Positions 43,481-52,167 of a stretch of DNA of 64,000 nt are shown here, in pieces. Origin of the DNA: Achromobacter anxifer (GTDB lineage Bacteria > Pseudomonadota > Gammaproteobacteria > Burkholderiales > Burkholderiaceae_B); assembly GCF_903652925.1 (NCBI RefSeq), contig NZ_CAHLAR010000016.1:1-64000 (forward strand), read 5' to 3'. The position numbers and the translations under genes were made by a program. Every line of letters starts with the position of its first letter. Positions within the stretch are counted from its first letter, which is position 1. The notes below the pieces were generated by a model. It saw only the letters and a program-made list of their open reading frames with translations. It was not told the DNA's origin and made no database searches.

Positions 43481-44202
43481 GCGGCGCGACGATGAAGGCC
43501 GATGCCGGCCAGGAAGCCCTGGTGCGGGTGGCGGCGCGCGGCCTGGCCCGGGCCGGACTGGTCCACGCCTATGGCCACTGCAGCAGCCGGCTCGACGCCG
43601 AGCACTTCCTGGTGTGCGCGGCGCGTCCCATGGGCCTGATCGAGCCGGGCGAGGTAGGCACGGTGGTGCCGGTGCACGGCGAGCTGCCCGAGGGCGTGCT
43701 GGGCGAGGTCCGCATCCACCAGCACATCTACCGCATGCGTCCCGAAGTGGGCGGCGTGGTGCGCTCGATGCCACCCACGGTCATGACTCTGTCCTCGGCG
43801 CGCGTGACGCCGCAGCCGCGCCATGGCATGGGTTCGTATTTTTCCCCCGCCGTGCCGCTCTGGGACGATCCGCAGCTGGTGCGCAGCGATGCCCAGGCCC
43901 GCGGCGTGGCGCAGGCCCTGGGCGCCGCGCGAGCCGTGGCCATGCGCGGCAACGGCGCCGTGGTGGCGGCGGAATCGCTGATGCATGCCGTGGTGCTGAC
44001 CTGGTATCTGGAGGATGCCGCGCGCATCGAATGGCAACTGCGCTCGGCCGGCCTGGCCGAAGGCGCGCCCACGTTCTCGCCCGAAGAGGCGGCGACCCGC
44101 GCCGTGGGCACGGGCCGCATCTACGAACGCATGTGGGAATACCTGACCGCCGGCGACCCTGAAGCGGCGCTGGCAGACCTGTCACAACCGAGGACGCAAT
44201 GA
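43477..44202 (+). CDS. Class II aldolase-fold protein lacking metal His residues, candidate ring-product decarboxylase
   Basis: A 241-residue aldolase/adducin-fold protein. E77 of the fold is present, but the usual H-T-H motif reads R96-S-M98 (VVRSMPP) and the third His is N159 (MRGNGAV), so the canonical zinc site is gone. In p-cumate and 2,3-dihydroxybenzoate pathways, proteins of this family decarboxylate the ring-cleavage product before the dehydrogenase step, which fits its place. The GTG at 43477 overlaps the dioxygenase stop; ATG 43492 is an alternative. Confidence 0.75.
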   Translation: MSGATMKADAGQEALVRVAARGLARAGLVHAYGHCSSRLDAEHFLVCAARPMGLIEPGEVGTVVPVHGELPEGVLGEVRIHQHIYRMRPEVGGVVRSMPPTVMTLSSARVTPQPRHGMGSYFSPAVPLWDDPQLVRSDAQARGVAQALGAARAVAMRGNGAVVAAESLMHAVVLTWYLEDAARIEWQLRSAGLAEGAPTFSPEEAATRAVGTGRIYERMWEYLTAGDPEAALADLSQPRTQ

Positions 44203-45653
44203 CCGATTTCCGCAACTTCATCAACGGCGAATGGGTCGCCACGAACCAGACGTTCGACAATCGCGACCCGGTGGACAACCGCCTGATCGGCCGCATCCAC
44301 GAGGCCGGCGACGCCGAGGTCGACGCCGCCGTGCGGGCCGCCAAGGCGGCGTTGCGCGGCCCCTGGGGCAAGCTCAAGACGCAGCAGCGCGTGGAGCTGC
44401 TGCACGCGGTGGCCGACGGCATCATCCGGCGCTTCGACGAATTCGTCGATGCCGAGATCGCGGACACCGGCAAGCCCTATGACCTGGCCAGCCATCTGGA
44501 CATTCCGCGCGGCGCGGCGAACTTCAAGATCTTCGCCGACCTGGTGCGCAACATCCCCAACGAGACCTTCGACCTGGAAACGCCGGATGGCGGCCATGCC
44601 CTGAACTACGGCGTGCGCGTGCCGCGCGGCGTAATCGGCGTGATCTGCCCGTGGAACCTGCCGCTGCTGCTGATGACCTGGAAGGTGGGGCCGGCGCTGG
44701 CCTGCGGCAACACCGTGGTGGTCAAGCCTTCCGAGGACACCCCGGCCACGGCCACGTTGCTGGGCGAAGTCATGAACGAGGTCGGCGTGCCGCCCGGCGT
44801 CTATAACGTGGTGCATGGCCGCGGCCCCGGTTCGGCGGGCGAAAAGCTCACGCGCCATCCGCTGGTCGACGGCATCACCTTTACCGGCGAAACCCGCACC
44901 GGCGAAGCCATCATGCAGGCGGCGGCGGTGGGCGTGCGCCCGGTGTCCTTCGAGCTGGGCGGCAAGAACGCCGGCATCGTGTTCGCCGACGCGGACTTCG
45001 ACAAGGCGGTGGCCGGCATCGCGCGCGCCGCCTTCGACAACACCGGGCAGGTCTGCCTGGGCACCGAGCGCGTCTACGTGCAGCGGCCGATCTTCGACCG
45101 GTTCGTGGCGGCGCTGGGCGAACGCGCCCGCGGCTTCAAGCTGGGCCGTCCGAAGGATCCCGGCGTCAACCTGGGTCCGCTGATCTCGCAGCGCCACCGC
45201 GACAAGGTGCTGGGCTACTACGCCCGCGCCCGCGAAGACGGCGCCACGGTGGTGGCGGGCGGCGGCGTGCCGGACATGCCGGACGGCCTGGCGGCCGGCG
45301 CCTGGATCCAGCCCACCGTCTGGACCGGCCTGCCGGAAAGCTCGGCCGTGATCCAGCAGGAAATCTTCGGCCCCTGCTGCCACATCGCGCCCTTCGACAC
45401 GGAAGAAGAAGCCGTCGCCCTGGCCAACGCCACGCCCTACGGCCTGGCGGCCTCGGTCTGGACCAGCAACGTGGGCACGGCCCATCGCATGGGGCAGGCC
45501 CTGGAAGTGGGCATCTGCTGGATCAATTCCTGGTTCCTGCGCGACCTGCGCACGGCCTTCGGCGGCGCCAAGCAGTCCGGCATCGGCCGCGAGGGCGGCG
45601 TGCATTCGCTGGAGTTCTACACGGAGCTGCGCAATGTCTGCGTGAAGCTCTGA
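44199..45653 (+). CDS. 2-hydroxymuconic semialdehyde dehydrogenase
   Basis: A 484-residue aldehyde dehydrogenase closely resembling DmpC/XylG of meta-cleavage pathways, including the C-terminal FGGAKQSGIGREGGVHSLEF and ELRNVCVKL. Catalytic C286 (NTGQVCLG) and general base E252 (FELGGKNAG) are present. It oxidises 2-hydroxymuconic semialdehyde to 2-hydroxymuconate with NAD+. Overlaps the aldolase-fold gene by ATGA. The later pathway enzymes (tautomerase, decarboxylase, hydratase, aldolase) are not in this window. Confidence 0.9.
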   Translation: MTDFRNFINGEWVATNQTFDNRDPVDNRLIGRIHEAGDAEVDAAVRAAKAALRGPWGKLKTQQRVELLHAVADGIIRRFDEFVDAEIADTGKPYDLASHLDIPRGAANFKIFADLVRNIPNETFDLETPDGGHALNYGVRVPRGVIGVICPWNLPLLLMTWKVGPALACGNTVVVKPSEDTPATATLLGEVMNEVGVPPGVYNVVHGRGPGSAGEKLTRHPLVDGITFTGETRTGEAIMQAAAVGVRPVSFELGGKNAGIVFADADFDKAVAGIARAAFDNTGQVCLGTERVYVQRPIFDRFVAALGERARGFKLGRPKDPGVNLGPLISQRHRDKVLGYYARAREDGATVVAGGGVPDMPDGLAAGAWIQPTVWTGLPESSAVIQQEIFGPCCHIAPFDTEEEAVALANATPYGLAASVWTSNVGTAHRMGQALEVGICWINSWFLRDLRTAFGGAKQSGIGREGGVHSLEFYTELRNVCVKL

Positions 45654-45666
45654 CCTCAATACGGCA

Positions 45667-45687
45667 GGCGCCGCGTAGAACGGCGCC
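45667..45687 (+). promoter_or_regulatory. Intercistronic hairpin before the receptor gene
   Basis: GGCGCCG pairs with CGGCGCC around a seven-base loop in the 61-base gap between the dehydrogenase and receptor genes. A hairpin here commonly stabilises the downstream receptor transcript or cuts read-through, giving more receptor than permease. Confidence 0.4.
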
Positions 45688-45714
45688 GCCGCCCATCCCC
45701 CAAGGAGACATAGC

Positions 45715-46890
45715 ATGCAAGCATACGCACGCGGTTTGTCCGCGCTGGCCGCGGTCGCGGCCTTGACCGCGGCCAGCGCCGCAATGGCGGACATCCGCAT
45801 CGGCTTCACAGGTGTGCTGTCCGGACCCCAGGCAGCGTTGGGCCAGGACCAGTACGACGGCCTGATGCTGGGCATCGAGCAGCTGGGCGGCAGCCTGGGC
45901 GGCCAGAAGGCCGTGGTGATCCGCGACGACGACCAGCTCAAGCCCGACGTGGGCGCGCAGATCGTGCAGAAGTTCATCGAGAAGGACAAGGTCGACGTGA
46001 TCATCGGCCTGGGCTTCTCCAACGTGCTGATGGCCGAACTGCGGCGCATCAAGGAATCGGGCGTGGTGGCGCTGTCCACCAATGCCGGGCCCGCGCCGAT
46101 CGCCGGCCGCATGTGCCTGCCCAACTTGTTCGTGCTGGGCTGGCAGAACGACAGCATGTCCGAGGCCATGGGCAAGTACGTCAAGGACCAGGGCTACAAG
46201 CGCGCCTACCTGATGTCGTCCAACTACCAGGCCGGCAAGGACAAGCTGGCGGGCTTCAAGCGCTTCTATGGCGCCGCGCCAGCCGACGAGATCTATACCC
46301 AGCTGGGGCAGCTGGACTACTCGGCCGAGATCTCGCGCATGCAGTCGGCCTCGCCCGACGCGCTGTTCGTGTTCTACACCGGAGGGGTCGGCGTGAACTT
46401 CGTGCGCCAGCTGCGCCAGGCCGGCCTGATGGAAAAGCTGCCGTTCTTTTCGGAAAGCCTGATCGACTCCAACACGCTGACCGCGCTGAAGGAGCAGGCG
46501 GTGGGCGCGATCTACGGCACGCCCTGGGCCACCACGCTGGACAACCCGCAGAACCGCAAGTTCGTTGAAGCCTTCAAGGCCAAGTACGGACGCCTGCCCT
46601 CGGAGTATGCGGTGGGCGGCTATGACTCGGCCTTCCTGCTGGACGCGGCCATCAAGCAGCAGGGCGGCAAGGTCGGCGACAGCAAGGCCCTGGCCGCGGC
46701 GGTGAAGGAGGCCGGCGCCAACTTCCCCACGGTGCGCGGCAAGTTCCGCTTCAACAGCAACAACATGCCGGTGCAGGACCTGTACGCCTATCAGGTCGTG
46801 AAGGAGGGCGACGGCGTGGGCCTGAAGCAGCTGGCCAAGGTGTTCACCGACCACCAGGACGCCTACGTGGCGGACTGCCCGCTGAAGTAA
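45715..46890 (+). CDS. ABC transporter substrate-binding protein, LivK type
   Basis: A 391-residue periplasmic receptor with signal peptide (about 1-23, SAAMA cleavage) and Peripla_BP_6 motifs (IRIGFTGVLSGPQAALGQDQ, VGGYDSAFLLDAA). AAGGAGA precedes the ATG. It heads a complete Liv-type importer of five genes inside the meta-cleavage operon, so it likely binds an aromatic carboxylate rather than an amino acid. Confidence 0.9.
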   Translation: MQAYARGLSALAAVAALTAASAAMADIRIGFTGVLSGPQAALGQDQYDGLMLGIEQLGGSLGGQKAVVIRDDDQLKPDVGAQIVQKFIEKDKVDVIIGLGFSNVLMAELRRIKESGVVALSTNAGPAPIAGRMCLPNLFVLGWQNDSMSEAMGKYVKDQGYKRAYLMSSNYQAGKDKLAGFKRFYGAAPADEIYTQLGQLDYSAEISRMQSASPDALFVFYTGGVGVNFVRQLRQAGLMEKLPFFSESLIDSNTLTALKEQAVGAIYGTPWATTLDNPQNRKFVEAFKAKYGRLPSEYAVGGYDSAFLLDAAIKQQGGKVGDSKALAAAVKEAGANFPTVRGKFRFNSNNMPVQDLYAYQVVKEGDGVGLKQLAKVFTDHQDAYVADCPLK

Positions 46891-46909
46891 CCGTCCCGGG
46901 AGACGCCCC

Positions 46910-47830
46910 ATGAACGGATCCTTGCTGTTGTCGCAGATGCTCAATGGCCTGCAGCTGGGCGCATTGCTGTTCCTGCTGTCCTCGGGGCTGACCCTGATCT
47001 TCGGCATCATGAACTTCATCAACCTGGCGCACGGGTCGCTGTACATGATCGGCGCCTTCCTGGGCGCCACCGCCTACAACGCCAGCGGCTCGTTCGCCTT
47101 CGCCATCCTGGCGGCGGTGACCGGCAGCGGCCTGGTGGGCGTGGCGCTGGAACGCCTGATCGCGCGGCCGCTGTACAAGCACGACCACCTGTACCAGGTG
47201 CTGGCCACCTTCGGGCTGATGATGTTCTTCAACGAACTGGCTTCCGTCATCTGGGGCAGCCGGCCGTATTACGCCGCCGTGCCGCAAGGGCTGGAGGGTG
47301 CCGTCAGCCTGTTCGGCAACGACTATCCCGTGTACCGGCTGATGATCATCGGCGTGGGCGCGCTGGTGGCCGTGGGCGCCTGGTTCCTGATCCAGCGCAC
47401 GCGCTTCGGCATGCTGATCCGCGCCGGCGCCAGCAACGCGCCCATGGCCAGCGTGCTGGGCGCCAACGTGGACCTGCAGAAGACGCTGCTGTTCCTGCTG
47501 GGCGCGGTGCTGGCCGGCGTGGCGGGGGCGCTGGCGGGGCCAATACTGTCGGTGCAGTCCGGCATGGGCGAGCCCGTGCTGATCCTGGCGCTGGTGGTGA
47601 TCGTGGTCGGCGGCATCGGCTCGGTGCGCGGCACGCTGGTGGCGGCGCTGCTCATCGCCATGATAGACACGCTGGGCCGCGCCTTCCTGCCCGACATGCT
47701 GCGCGCCGTGTTCGATGCTTCGGTCGCGAACGCGGTCGGGCCCGCCCTGGCCTCCATGCTCATCTATGTGCTGATGGCCGTGGTGCTGGCGTTCCGGCCG
47801 CAAGGCCTGGTCTTCTCGGCGCGGCGTTGA
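46910..47830 (+). CDS. Branched-chain-type ABC permease (LivH family)
   Basis: A 306-residue permease with eight or more membrane segments. SGLTLIFGIMNFINLAHGSLYM is split here by motif: GLTLIFGIMNFINLAHG and GANVDLQKTLLFLLG. GGGAG lies before the ATG. Works with the LivM-type permease at 47859. Confidence 0.9.
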   Translation: MNGSLLLSQMLNGLQLGALLFLLSSGLTLIFGIMNFINLAHGSLYMIGAFLGATAYNASGSFAFAILAAVTGSGLVGVALERLIARPLYKHDHLYQVLATFGLMMFFNELASVIWGSRPYYAAVPQGLEGAVSLFGNDYPVYRLMIIGVGALVAVGAWFLIQRTRFGMLIRAGASNAPMASVLGANVDLQKTLLFLLGAVLAGVAGALAGPILSVQSGMGEPVLILALVVIVVGGIGSVRGTLVAALLIAMIDTLGRAFLPDMLRAVFDASVANAVGPALASMLIYVLMAVVLAFRPQGLVFSARR

Positions 47831-47858
47831 CGCGCGCCTGTCCTGAGGTTGGATCATC

Positions 47859-48890
47859 ATGCAAGAACACAACAACCGGCGCTGGGTGCTGCCCTTGCTG
47901 TTCCTGGTCCTGGCCGGCGTGCCCTTCGTGGCGCAATGGCTGGGCGAACCTTTCTACGTGACGCTGGGCGCGCGCATCCTGATCTACGCGCTGGCGGCGC
48001 TGGCGCTGAACCTGGTGCTGGGCTTCGCCGGGCTGGTGAGCTTCGGCCACGCCATGTTCTTGGGCCTGGGCTGTTATGCCGTGGGCATCCTGAGCTACCA
48101 CGGCTTCGGCAACGGCTGGCTGCAGCTGGCCGTCTGCATCGCGGTGTGCGCGCTGGTGGCGCTGATCGTCGGCACCGTCTGCCTGCGCACCTCGGGCATA
48201 GGCTTCATCATGATCACGCTGGCCTTCGCGCAGATGTTCTATTTCCTGGCGGTGAGCCTGCGCGAGTACGGCGGCGACGACGGCCTGAACATCTACGAAG
48301 CCAGTTCCTTCGGCCTGTTCGACCTGGGCGGCAGCCAGCCGGTGTACTGGGCGGCCTGGGGCCTGCTGCTGGCCTCCAGCCTGGCGATGCTGCGCCTGCG
48401 CCGCTCGCCCTTCGGCATGATTCTGCGCGCTACCCATGCCAACCCGCGGCGCGTGGACGCGCTGGGCTATTCGGTGTTCGGCGTGCGCCTGACGGCCTAC
48501 GTGGCCTCCGGCGTGCTGACCGGCGTGGCGGGACTGCTGCTGGCCAACCTGACCGCCTTCGCCTCGCCCAGCTACATGTCCTGGCCGGTGTCGGGCGAAC
48601 TCATCGTCATGGTGGTGATCGGCGGCCTGGGCAATGTGCTGGGCCCGATCTTCGGCGCCGTCGCCTACCTGCTGATGGAAGAAGCCTTTAAGGGCATGAC
48701 GCAGCACTGGATGCTGCTGATGGGGCCGGCAGTGGTGATCATCGCCATGGTAGCCAAGGGCGGCTACGCCAATTCCCTGGCCTGGCTGCGGCGTCCGCCG
48801 CCCGCGGCGCCCACGGCCCAGCCGCCGGCAGCCGGTGAACAAAAGGACCGCCGTCCGCCCGACGCGATCGCCAAGGAGGCCTCGGCATGA
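47859..48890 (+). CDS. Branched-chain-type ABC permease (LivM family)
   Basis: A 343-residue permease: NLVLGFAGLVSFGHAMFLGL near residues 50-70 and GGLGNVLGPIFGAVAYLLME late in the protein are family motifs. A hydrophilic Pro-rich tail follows the last membrane segment. Its stop overlaps the ATPase start by ATGA. Confidence 0.9.
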   Translation: MQEHNNRRWVLPLLFLVLAGVPFVAQWLGEPFYVTLGARILIYALAALALNLVLGFAGLVSFGHAMFLGLGCYAVGILSYHGFGNGWLQLAVCIAVCALVALIVGTVCLRTSGIGFIMITLAFAQMFYFLAVSLREYGGDDGLNIYEASSFGLFDLGGSQPVYWAAWGLLLASSLAMLRLRRSPFGMILRATHANPRRVDALGYSVFGVRLTAYVASGVLTGVAGLLLANLTAFASPSYMSWPVSGELIVMVVIGGLGNVLGPIFGAVAYLLMEEAFKGMTQHWMLLMGPAVVIIAMVAKGGYANSLAWLRRPPPAAPTAQPPAAGEQKDRRPPDAIAKEASA

Positions 48891-49660
48891 ACCTGAAAAC
48901 TGCCGCCGCGCCCGTGGGCCTGTCCACCCAGGACCTGGTGCGCCGCTTCGGCGGCCTCAGGGCCACCGACGGCGTGTCGCTGGACGTGGCGCCGGGCGAG
49001 CTGCACGCCCTGATCGGCCCCAACGGCGCCGGTAAGACCACCCTGATCAACCTGCTGTCCGGCGAACTGCGTCCCGATGGTGGTGCCGTGCGCCTGGGCG
49101 CCGCCGACGTGTCCCGCGCCACCGTGCAGGAGCGCGTGGGGCTGGGCATGCTGCGCTCCTACCAGGTGACGTCGGTATTCGACAGCTACACGGTGCTGGA
49201 CAACGCCTGCCTGGCGGCGCTGCGCAAGCGCCGCCGGCGGCTGTCGGCCTGGACCGCCTTGCGCGATTGCGCGGATGTGGTGGACGCCGCCACCCAGGCG
49301 CTGCGCGCCTGCCAGCTGGAGGACGTGGCCGAGGCCGAGGTGGCCAGCCTGGCCTACGGCCAGCGCCGCCAGCTGGAGATCGCCATGGCGCTGGCGGGCG
49401 AACCGTCGGTGCTGCTGCTGGACGAGCCCATGGCCGGCATGAGCGCGGCCGAAAGCGCCGGCGTGATCGCCTTGCTGCAAAGCCTGAAAGGCCGCTACAC
49501 CATCGTGCTGGTCGAACACGACATGAACGCCGTGTTCGCGCTGGCCGACCGCATCAGCGTGCTGGTCTACGGCAAGATCATCGCCACCGGCAGCGCGGAC
49601 CAGATACGCAACCATCCCGACGTGCGCCGCGCCTACCTGGGCGACGACGCCGACGCATAA
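48887..49660 (+). CDS. Branched-chain-type ABC ATPase (LivG family)
   Basis: A 257-residue ATPase: Walker A GPNGAGKTT, signature region LAYGQRRQLEIAMAL, Walker B LLLDEPMAGM and switch VEHDM are intact. Overlaps the LivM gene by ATGA and is followed by the LivF-type ATPase nine bases later. Confidence 0.9.
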   Translation: MNLKTAAAPVGLSTQDLVRRFGGLRATDGVSLDVAPGELHALIGPNGAGKTTLINLLSGELRPDGGAVRLGAADVSRATVQERVGLGMLRSYQVTSVFDSYTVLDNACLAALRKRRRRLSAWTALRDCADVVDAATQALRACQLEDVAEAEVASLAYGQRRQLEIAMALAGEPSVLLLDEPMAGMSAAESAGVIALLQSLKGRYTIVLVEHDMNAVFALADRISVLVYGKIIATGSADQIRNHPDVRRAYLGDDADA

Positions 49661-49669
49661 GGAGCCGCC

Positions 49670-50368
49670 ATGTTGAGCATCAGCGGATTGACGGCGGCCT
49701 ACGGGCATTGCCAGGCGCTGTTCGGCGTAGACCTGGACGTGGGCCAGGGCGAGGTCGTGGGCCTGATCGGCCGCAACGGCATGGGCCGCAGCACCGTCAT
49801 CAAATGCCTGTTCGGCCTGCTGCCGGCCAGCCAGGGCAGCATCCGCTACGGCGAGCGCTCGCTGCGCGGGCTGGCGCCGTATCGCATCGGCCGTCTGGGC
49901 CTGTCGCTGGTGCCCGAAGGGCGCCAGATCTTCCCCACCCTGACCGTGGAAGAGAACCTGATCGCCACCGCCATCGGCCGCGCTGGTTCCCGCGGCTGGA
50001 CGCTGGAGCGCGTCTACGAACTGTTCCCGCGCCTGCGCGAACGGCGCGCCAACCTGGGCACCCAGCTGTCCGGCGGCGAACAGCAGATGCTGGCGCTGGG
50101 TCGGGCGTTGATGACCAACCCCAGCCTGCTGGTGCTGGACGAGGCCACCGAAGGCCTGGCGCCGGTGGTGCGCGCCGAGATCTGGCGCGTGCTGGCGCAA
50201 CTGAAGGCGGAAGGCTTGTCGATGATCGTGGTGGACAAGAACACCACGGCCTTGCTGCGCTTGTCCGACCGCAACGTCATCCTCGATAAGGGCGTGACGG
50301 TGTGGCGCGGCAGCTCGGCCGAACTATCCGAGCGGCCCGACCTGGTGGCCGCCTACGTGGGAGTCTGA
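49670..50368 (+). CDS. Branched-chain-type ABC ATPase (LivF family) with Arg in Walker A
   Basis: A 232-residue ATPase with signature LSGGEQQMLALGRAL, Walker B LLVLDEATEGL and an intact Q-loop. The Walker A reads GRNGMGRST (34-42): the invariant Lys is Arg (R40, codon CGC). LivF proteins with Arg here occur in some Betaproteobacteria, so it may be tolerated, with the LivG subunit providing the canonical site. AAGGAG precedes the ATG. Confidence 0.88.
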   Translation: MLSISGLTAAYGHCQALFGVDLDVGQGEVVGLIGRNGMGRSTVIKCLFGLLPASQGSIRYGERSLRGLAPYRIGRLGLSLVPEGRQIFPTLTVEENLIATAIGRAGSRGWTLERVYELFPRLRERRANLGTQLSGGEQQMLALGRALMTNPSLLVLDEATEGLAPVVRAEIWRVLAQLKAEGLSMIVVDKNTTALLRLSDRNVILDKGVTVWRGSSAELSERPDLVAAYVGV

Positions 50369-50369
50369 G

Positions 50370-51140
50370 ATGAGATTGCAGGACAAAGTGGCGCTGGTGA
50401 CCGGCGCGGCCGGCGGCATCGGGCTGGCGATCGCGCGGCGTTTCGTGGCCGAAGGCGCATATGTGCTGCTGGCCGATCGCAAGGAGGCCGAGCTGATGGT
50501 CGCGGCCCGTTCGCTGGGAGACCGCGCCGCCGTCATGCTGGCCGACGTGACCGACGCGGCCGACGCCCAGAAGCTGGCCGATGAATGCGTGCGGCGCTGG
50601 GGCGGCCTGGACATCTGCGTCTGCAATGCCGGCGTGATCCGCGCGGCGGACTTCCTGGACCTGAAACTGGAAGACCTGGACGCGGTCATGAACGTCAACG
50701 TGCGCGGCACCTTCCTGGTCGCGCAGGCGGCTGCGCGCGCCATGGTGGCAGGCGCACGCGGCAACGGCGCCATCGTGACCCTGTCGTCGATGACGGCCGA
50801 GTTGGCGATGCCGGACCAGTTGGCCTACGGCGCCAGCAAGGGCGCGGTGCGCCAGATGACCAAGTCGATGGCGCTGTCCCTGGCGCCGCATGGCATACGG
50901 GTCAACGCCATCGGCCCCGGCAGCATCGACACCGAGATCCTCGCCACCATTACCAGCAACCCGGAAGCCCGCAGGACCGTGCTTTCGCGGATTCCAATGC
51001 AGCGGCTGGGGTCGACTGACGAAGTCGCCAAGGTCGCGTTGTTCCTGGCCAGCGATGACGCCAGCTATGTGACCGGGCAGACGGTTTATGCGGATGGCGG
51101 CCGGCTGGCGCTGAACTACACGGTGCCGGTGCGGGAGTAG
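50370..51140 (+). CDS. SDR-family oxidoreductase, last gene of the aromatic operon
   Basis: A 256-residue classical SDR with TGAAGGIG (11-18), CNAG, TLSSM and YGASK. It begins one base after the LivF-type gene stop, so is co-transcribed. By position it may convert an aromatic dihydrodiol or alcohol into the catechol used by the dioxygenase. Alternative: an unrelated hydroxyacyl dehydrogenase. Confidence 0.86.
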   Translation: MRLQDKVALVTGAAGGIGLAIARRFVAEGAYVLLADRKEAELMVAARSLGDRAAVMLADVTDAADAQKLADECVRRWGGLDICVCNAGVIRAADFLDLKLEDLDAVMNVNVRGTFLVAQAAARAMVAGARGNGAIVTLSSMTAELAMPDQLAYGASKGAVRQMTKSMALSLAPHGIRVNAIGPGSIDTEILATITSNPEARRTVLSRIPMQRLGSTDEVAKVALFLASDDASYVTGQTVYADGGRLALNYTVPVRE

Positions 51141-51229
51141 GGCGGCGCACGCCGCAGTCGGATGCGCTTCGACAGCGGGCGGGGCCAGGTGATAAATTTT
51201 TGCGCGTCACCCGGAAAACGAACCCTGCC

Positions 51230-51676
51230 ATGAAAACCGCCGCTATCACGTCCTCGCGGGATGCCGCCTGGCTGCAACTGCGCATGTCACTCTGGCCTGA
51301 CGCGTCCGCTGTCGAACATCAGCAAGACATGGACGATCAGGTTTGCTCGCCGGACAGGTACGTTCAGTTCCTGGTGCGCGCCGACAACGGCCAGGCGATA
51401 GGCCTTGCCGAAGCGTCCATCAGGACGGACTACGTCAATGGCACGGACTCCAGTCCCGTGGCGTTCCTGGAAGGTCTATACGTCGTGCCCGAGGCCAGGC
51501 GGCGGGGCGCGGCCAGGGCCTTGATTACTGCTGTTCGCGTGTGGGCCGCGGGCAAGGGCTGCAGGGAGCTGGCTTCGGACACCGGGCTGGAAAATCTGGT
51601 GAGCCAGGCGGCTCATACACGTCTTGGGTTCAAGGAGACGGAGAGGGTTGTCTACTTCAATATGACGTTGGATTGA
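51230..51676 (+). CDS. Aminoglycoside 6'-N-acetyltransferase-like GNAT protein
   Basis: A 148-residue GNAT enzyme that matches the AAC(6')-I group of Gram-negative bacteria. Marker segments are WLQLRMSLWPDAS, AIGLAEASIRTDYVNGT, VAFLEGLYVVPEARRRG (acetyl-CoA site) and GCRELASDTGLEN with the final LGFKETERVVYFNM. Such enzymes acetylate aminoglycosides using acetyl-CoA. No Shine-Dalgarno sequence is clear and no mobile element flanks it, so it looks like a resident chromosomal gene. Confidence 0.85.
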   Translation: MKTAAITSSRDAAWLQLRMSLWPDASAVEHQQDMDDQVCSPDRYVQFLVRADNGQAIGLAEASIRTDYVNGTDSSPVAFLEGLYVVPEARRRGAARALITAVRVWAAGKGCRELASDTGLENLVSQAAHTRLGFKETERVVYFNMTLD

Positions 51677-51717
51677 GTGTGGTGATGGTTTGGGGCAGGA
51701 CAGCAACAAAGTTTCCA

Positions 51718-51867
51718 CTATGTTGCTTTCATCTCCTTTTCCTTTTCCCTCTGCTCTCTTTCCTTTCTTGCGCCATCGCGGTGAGACTTGATGGCGAGAA
51801 ACATGCCCGTGCCCAACACGAGGAGCTTGAACGTACCGAAGACGACTGGGAACCAAAAATTCATCAT
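51718..51867 (-). CDS. Small single-pass membrane protein (49 residues), function unknown
   Basis: The minus strand encodes MMNFWFPVVFGTFKLLVLG..., one hydrophobic helix (about residues 4-27) followed by a strongly charged tail rich in Lys, Arg and Glu (KSHRDGARKEREQREKEKE). TTGAGGAA sits directly before two tandem ATG codons, so translation probably starts at the second (51864). Convergent with the acetyltransferase gene. The composition is what one expects of a real small protein with a cytoplasmic basic/acidic tail. I recognise no family. Confidence 0.6.
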   Translation of the reverse strand: MMNFWFPVVFGTFKLLVLGTGMFLAIKSHRDGARKEREQREKEKEMKAT

Positions 51868-52167
51868 TTCCTCAACGCTGCTTCAGCAGCTGCATGTATT
51901 ACTCGTGAGCCAGGCAAGTAGGCGGCCAAATTCTACCGCCAAGGCCCAGGCAAATTGTCGAATTGTTCAATTTGTATGTCGCTTTTGGCTTGCGAAAGAG
52001 GCAAATATGTCTTAAGTGCGACCCTATGTCGCAGGCCCGGGCTCTTGGTGTCGCCCAATCTCCACGCCGTCCGTGATCGGACGCTGCCAAAAAAGAGCGC
52101 AGATGCAGATCAAGAACGTAGAGCAGATTCGGCGCAGAGGTGGCAGAGCAGGATGGCACGTCGCGCA
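51868..52167. other. Intergenic region, no gene seen
   Basis: Three hundred bases of lower GC than the neighbours between the small membrane protein gene and the autotransporter stop. Short frames on the plus strand show no codon bias or motifs. It should include the promoter of the small protein on the minus strand; no clear elements. Confidence 0.4.
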
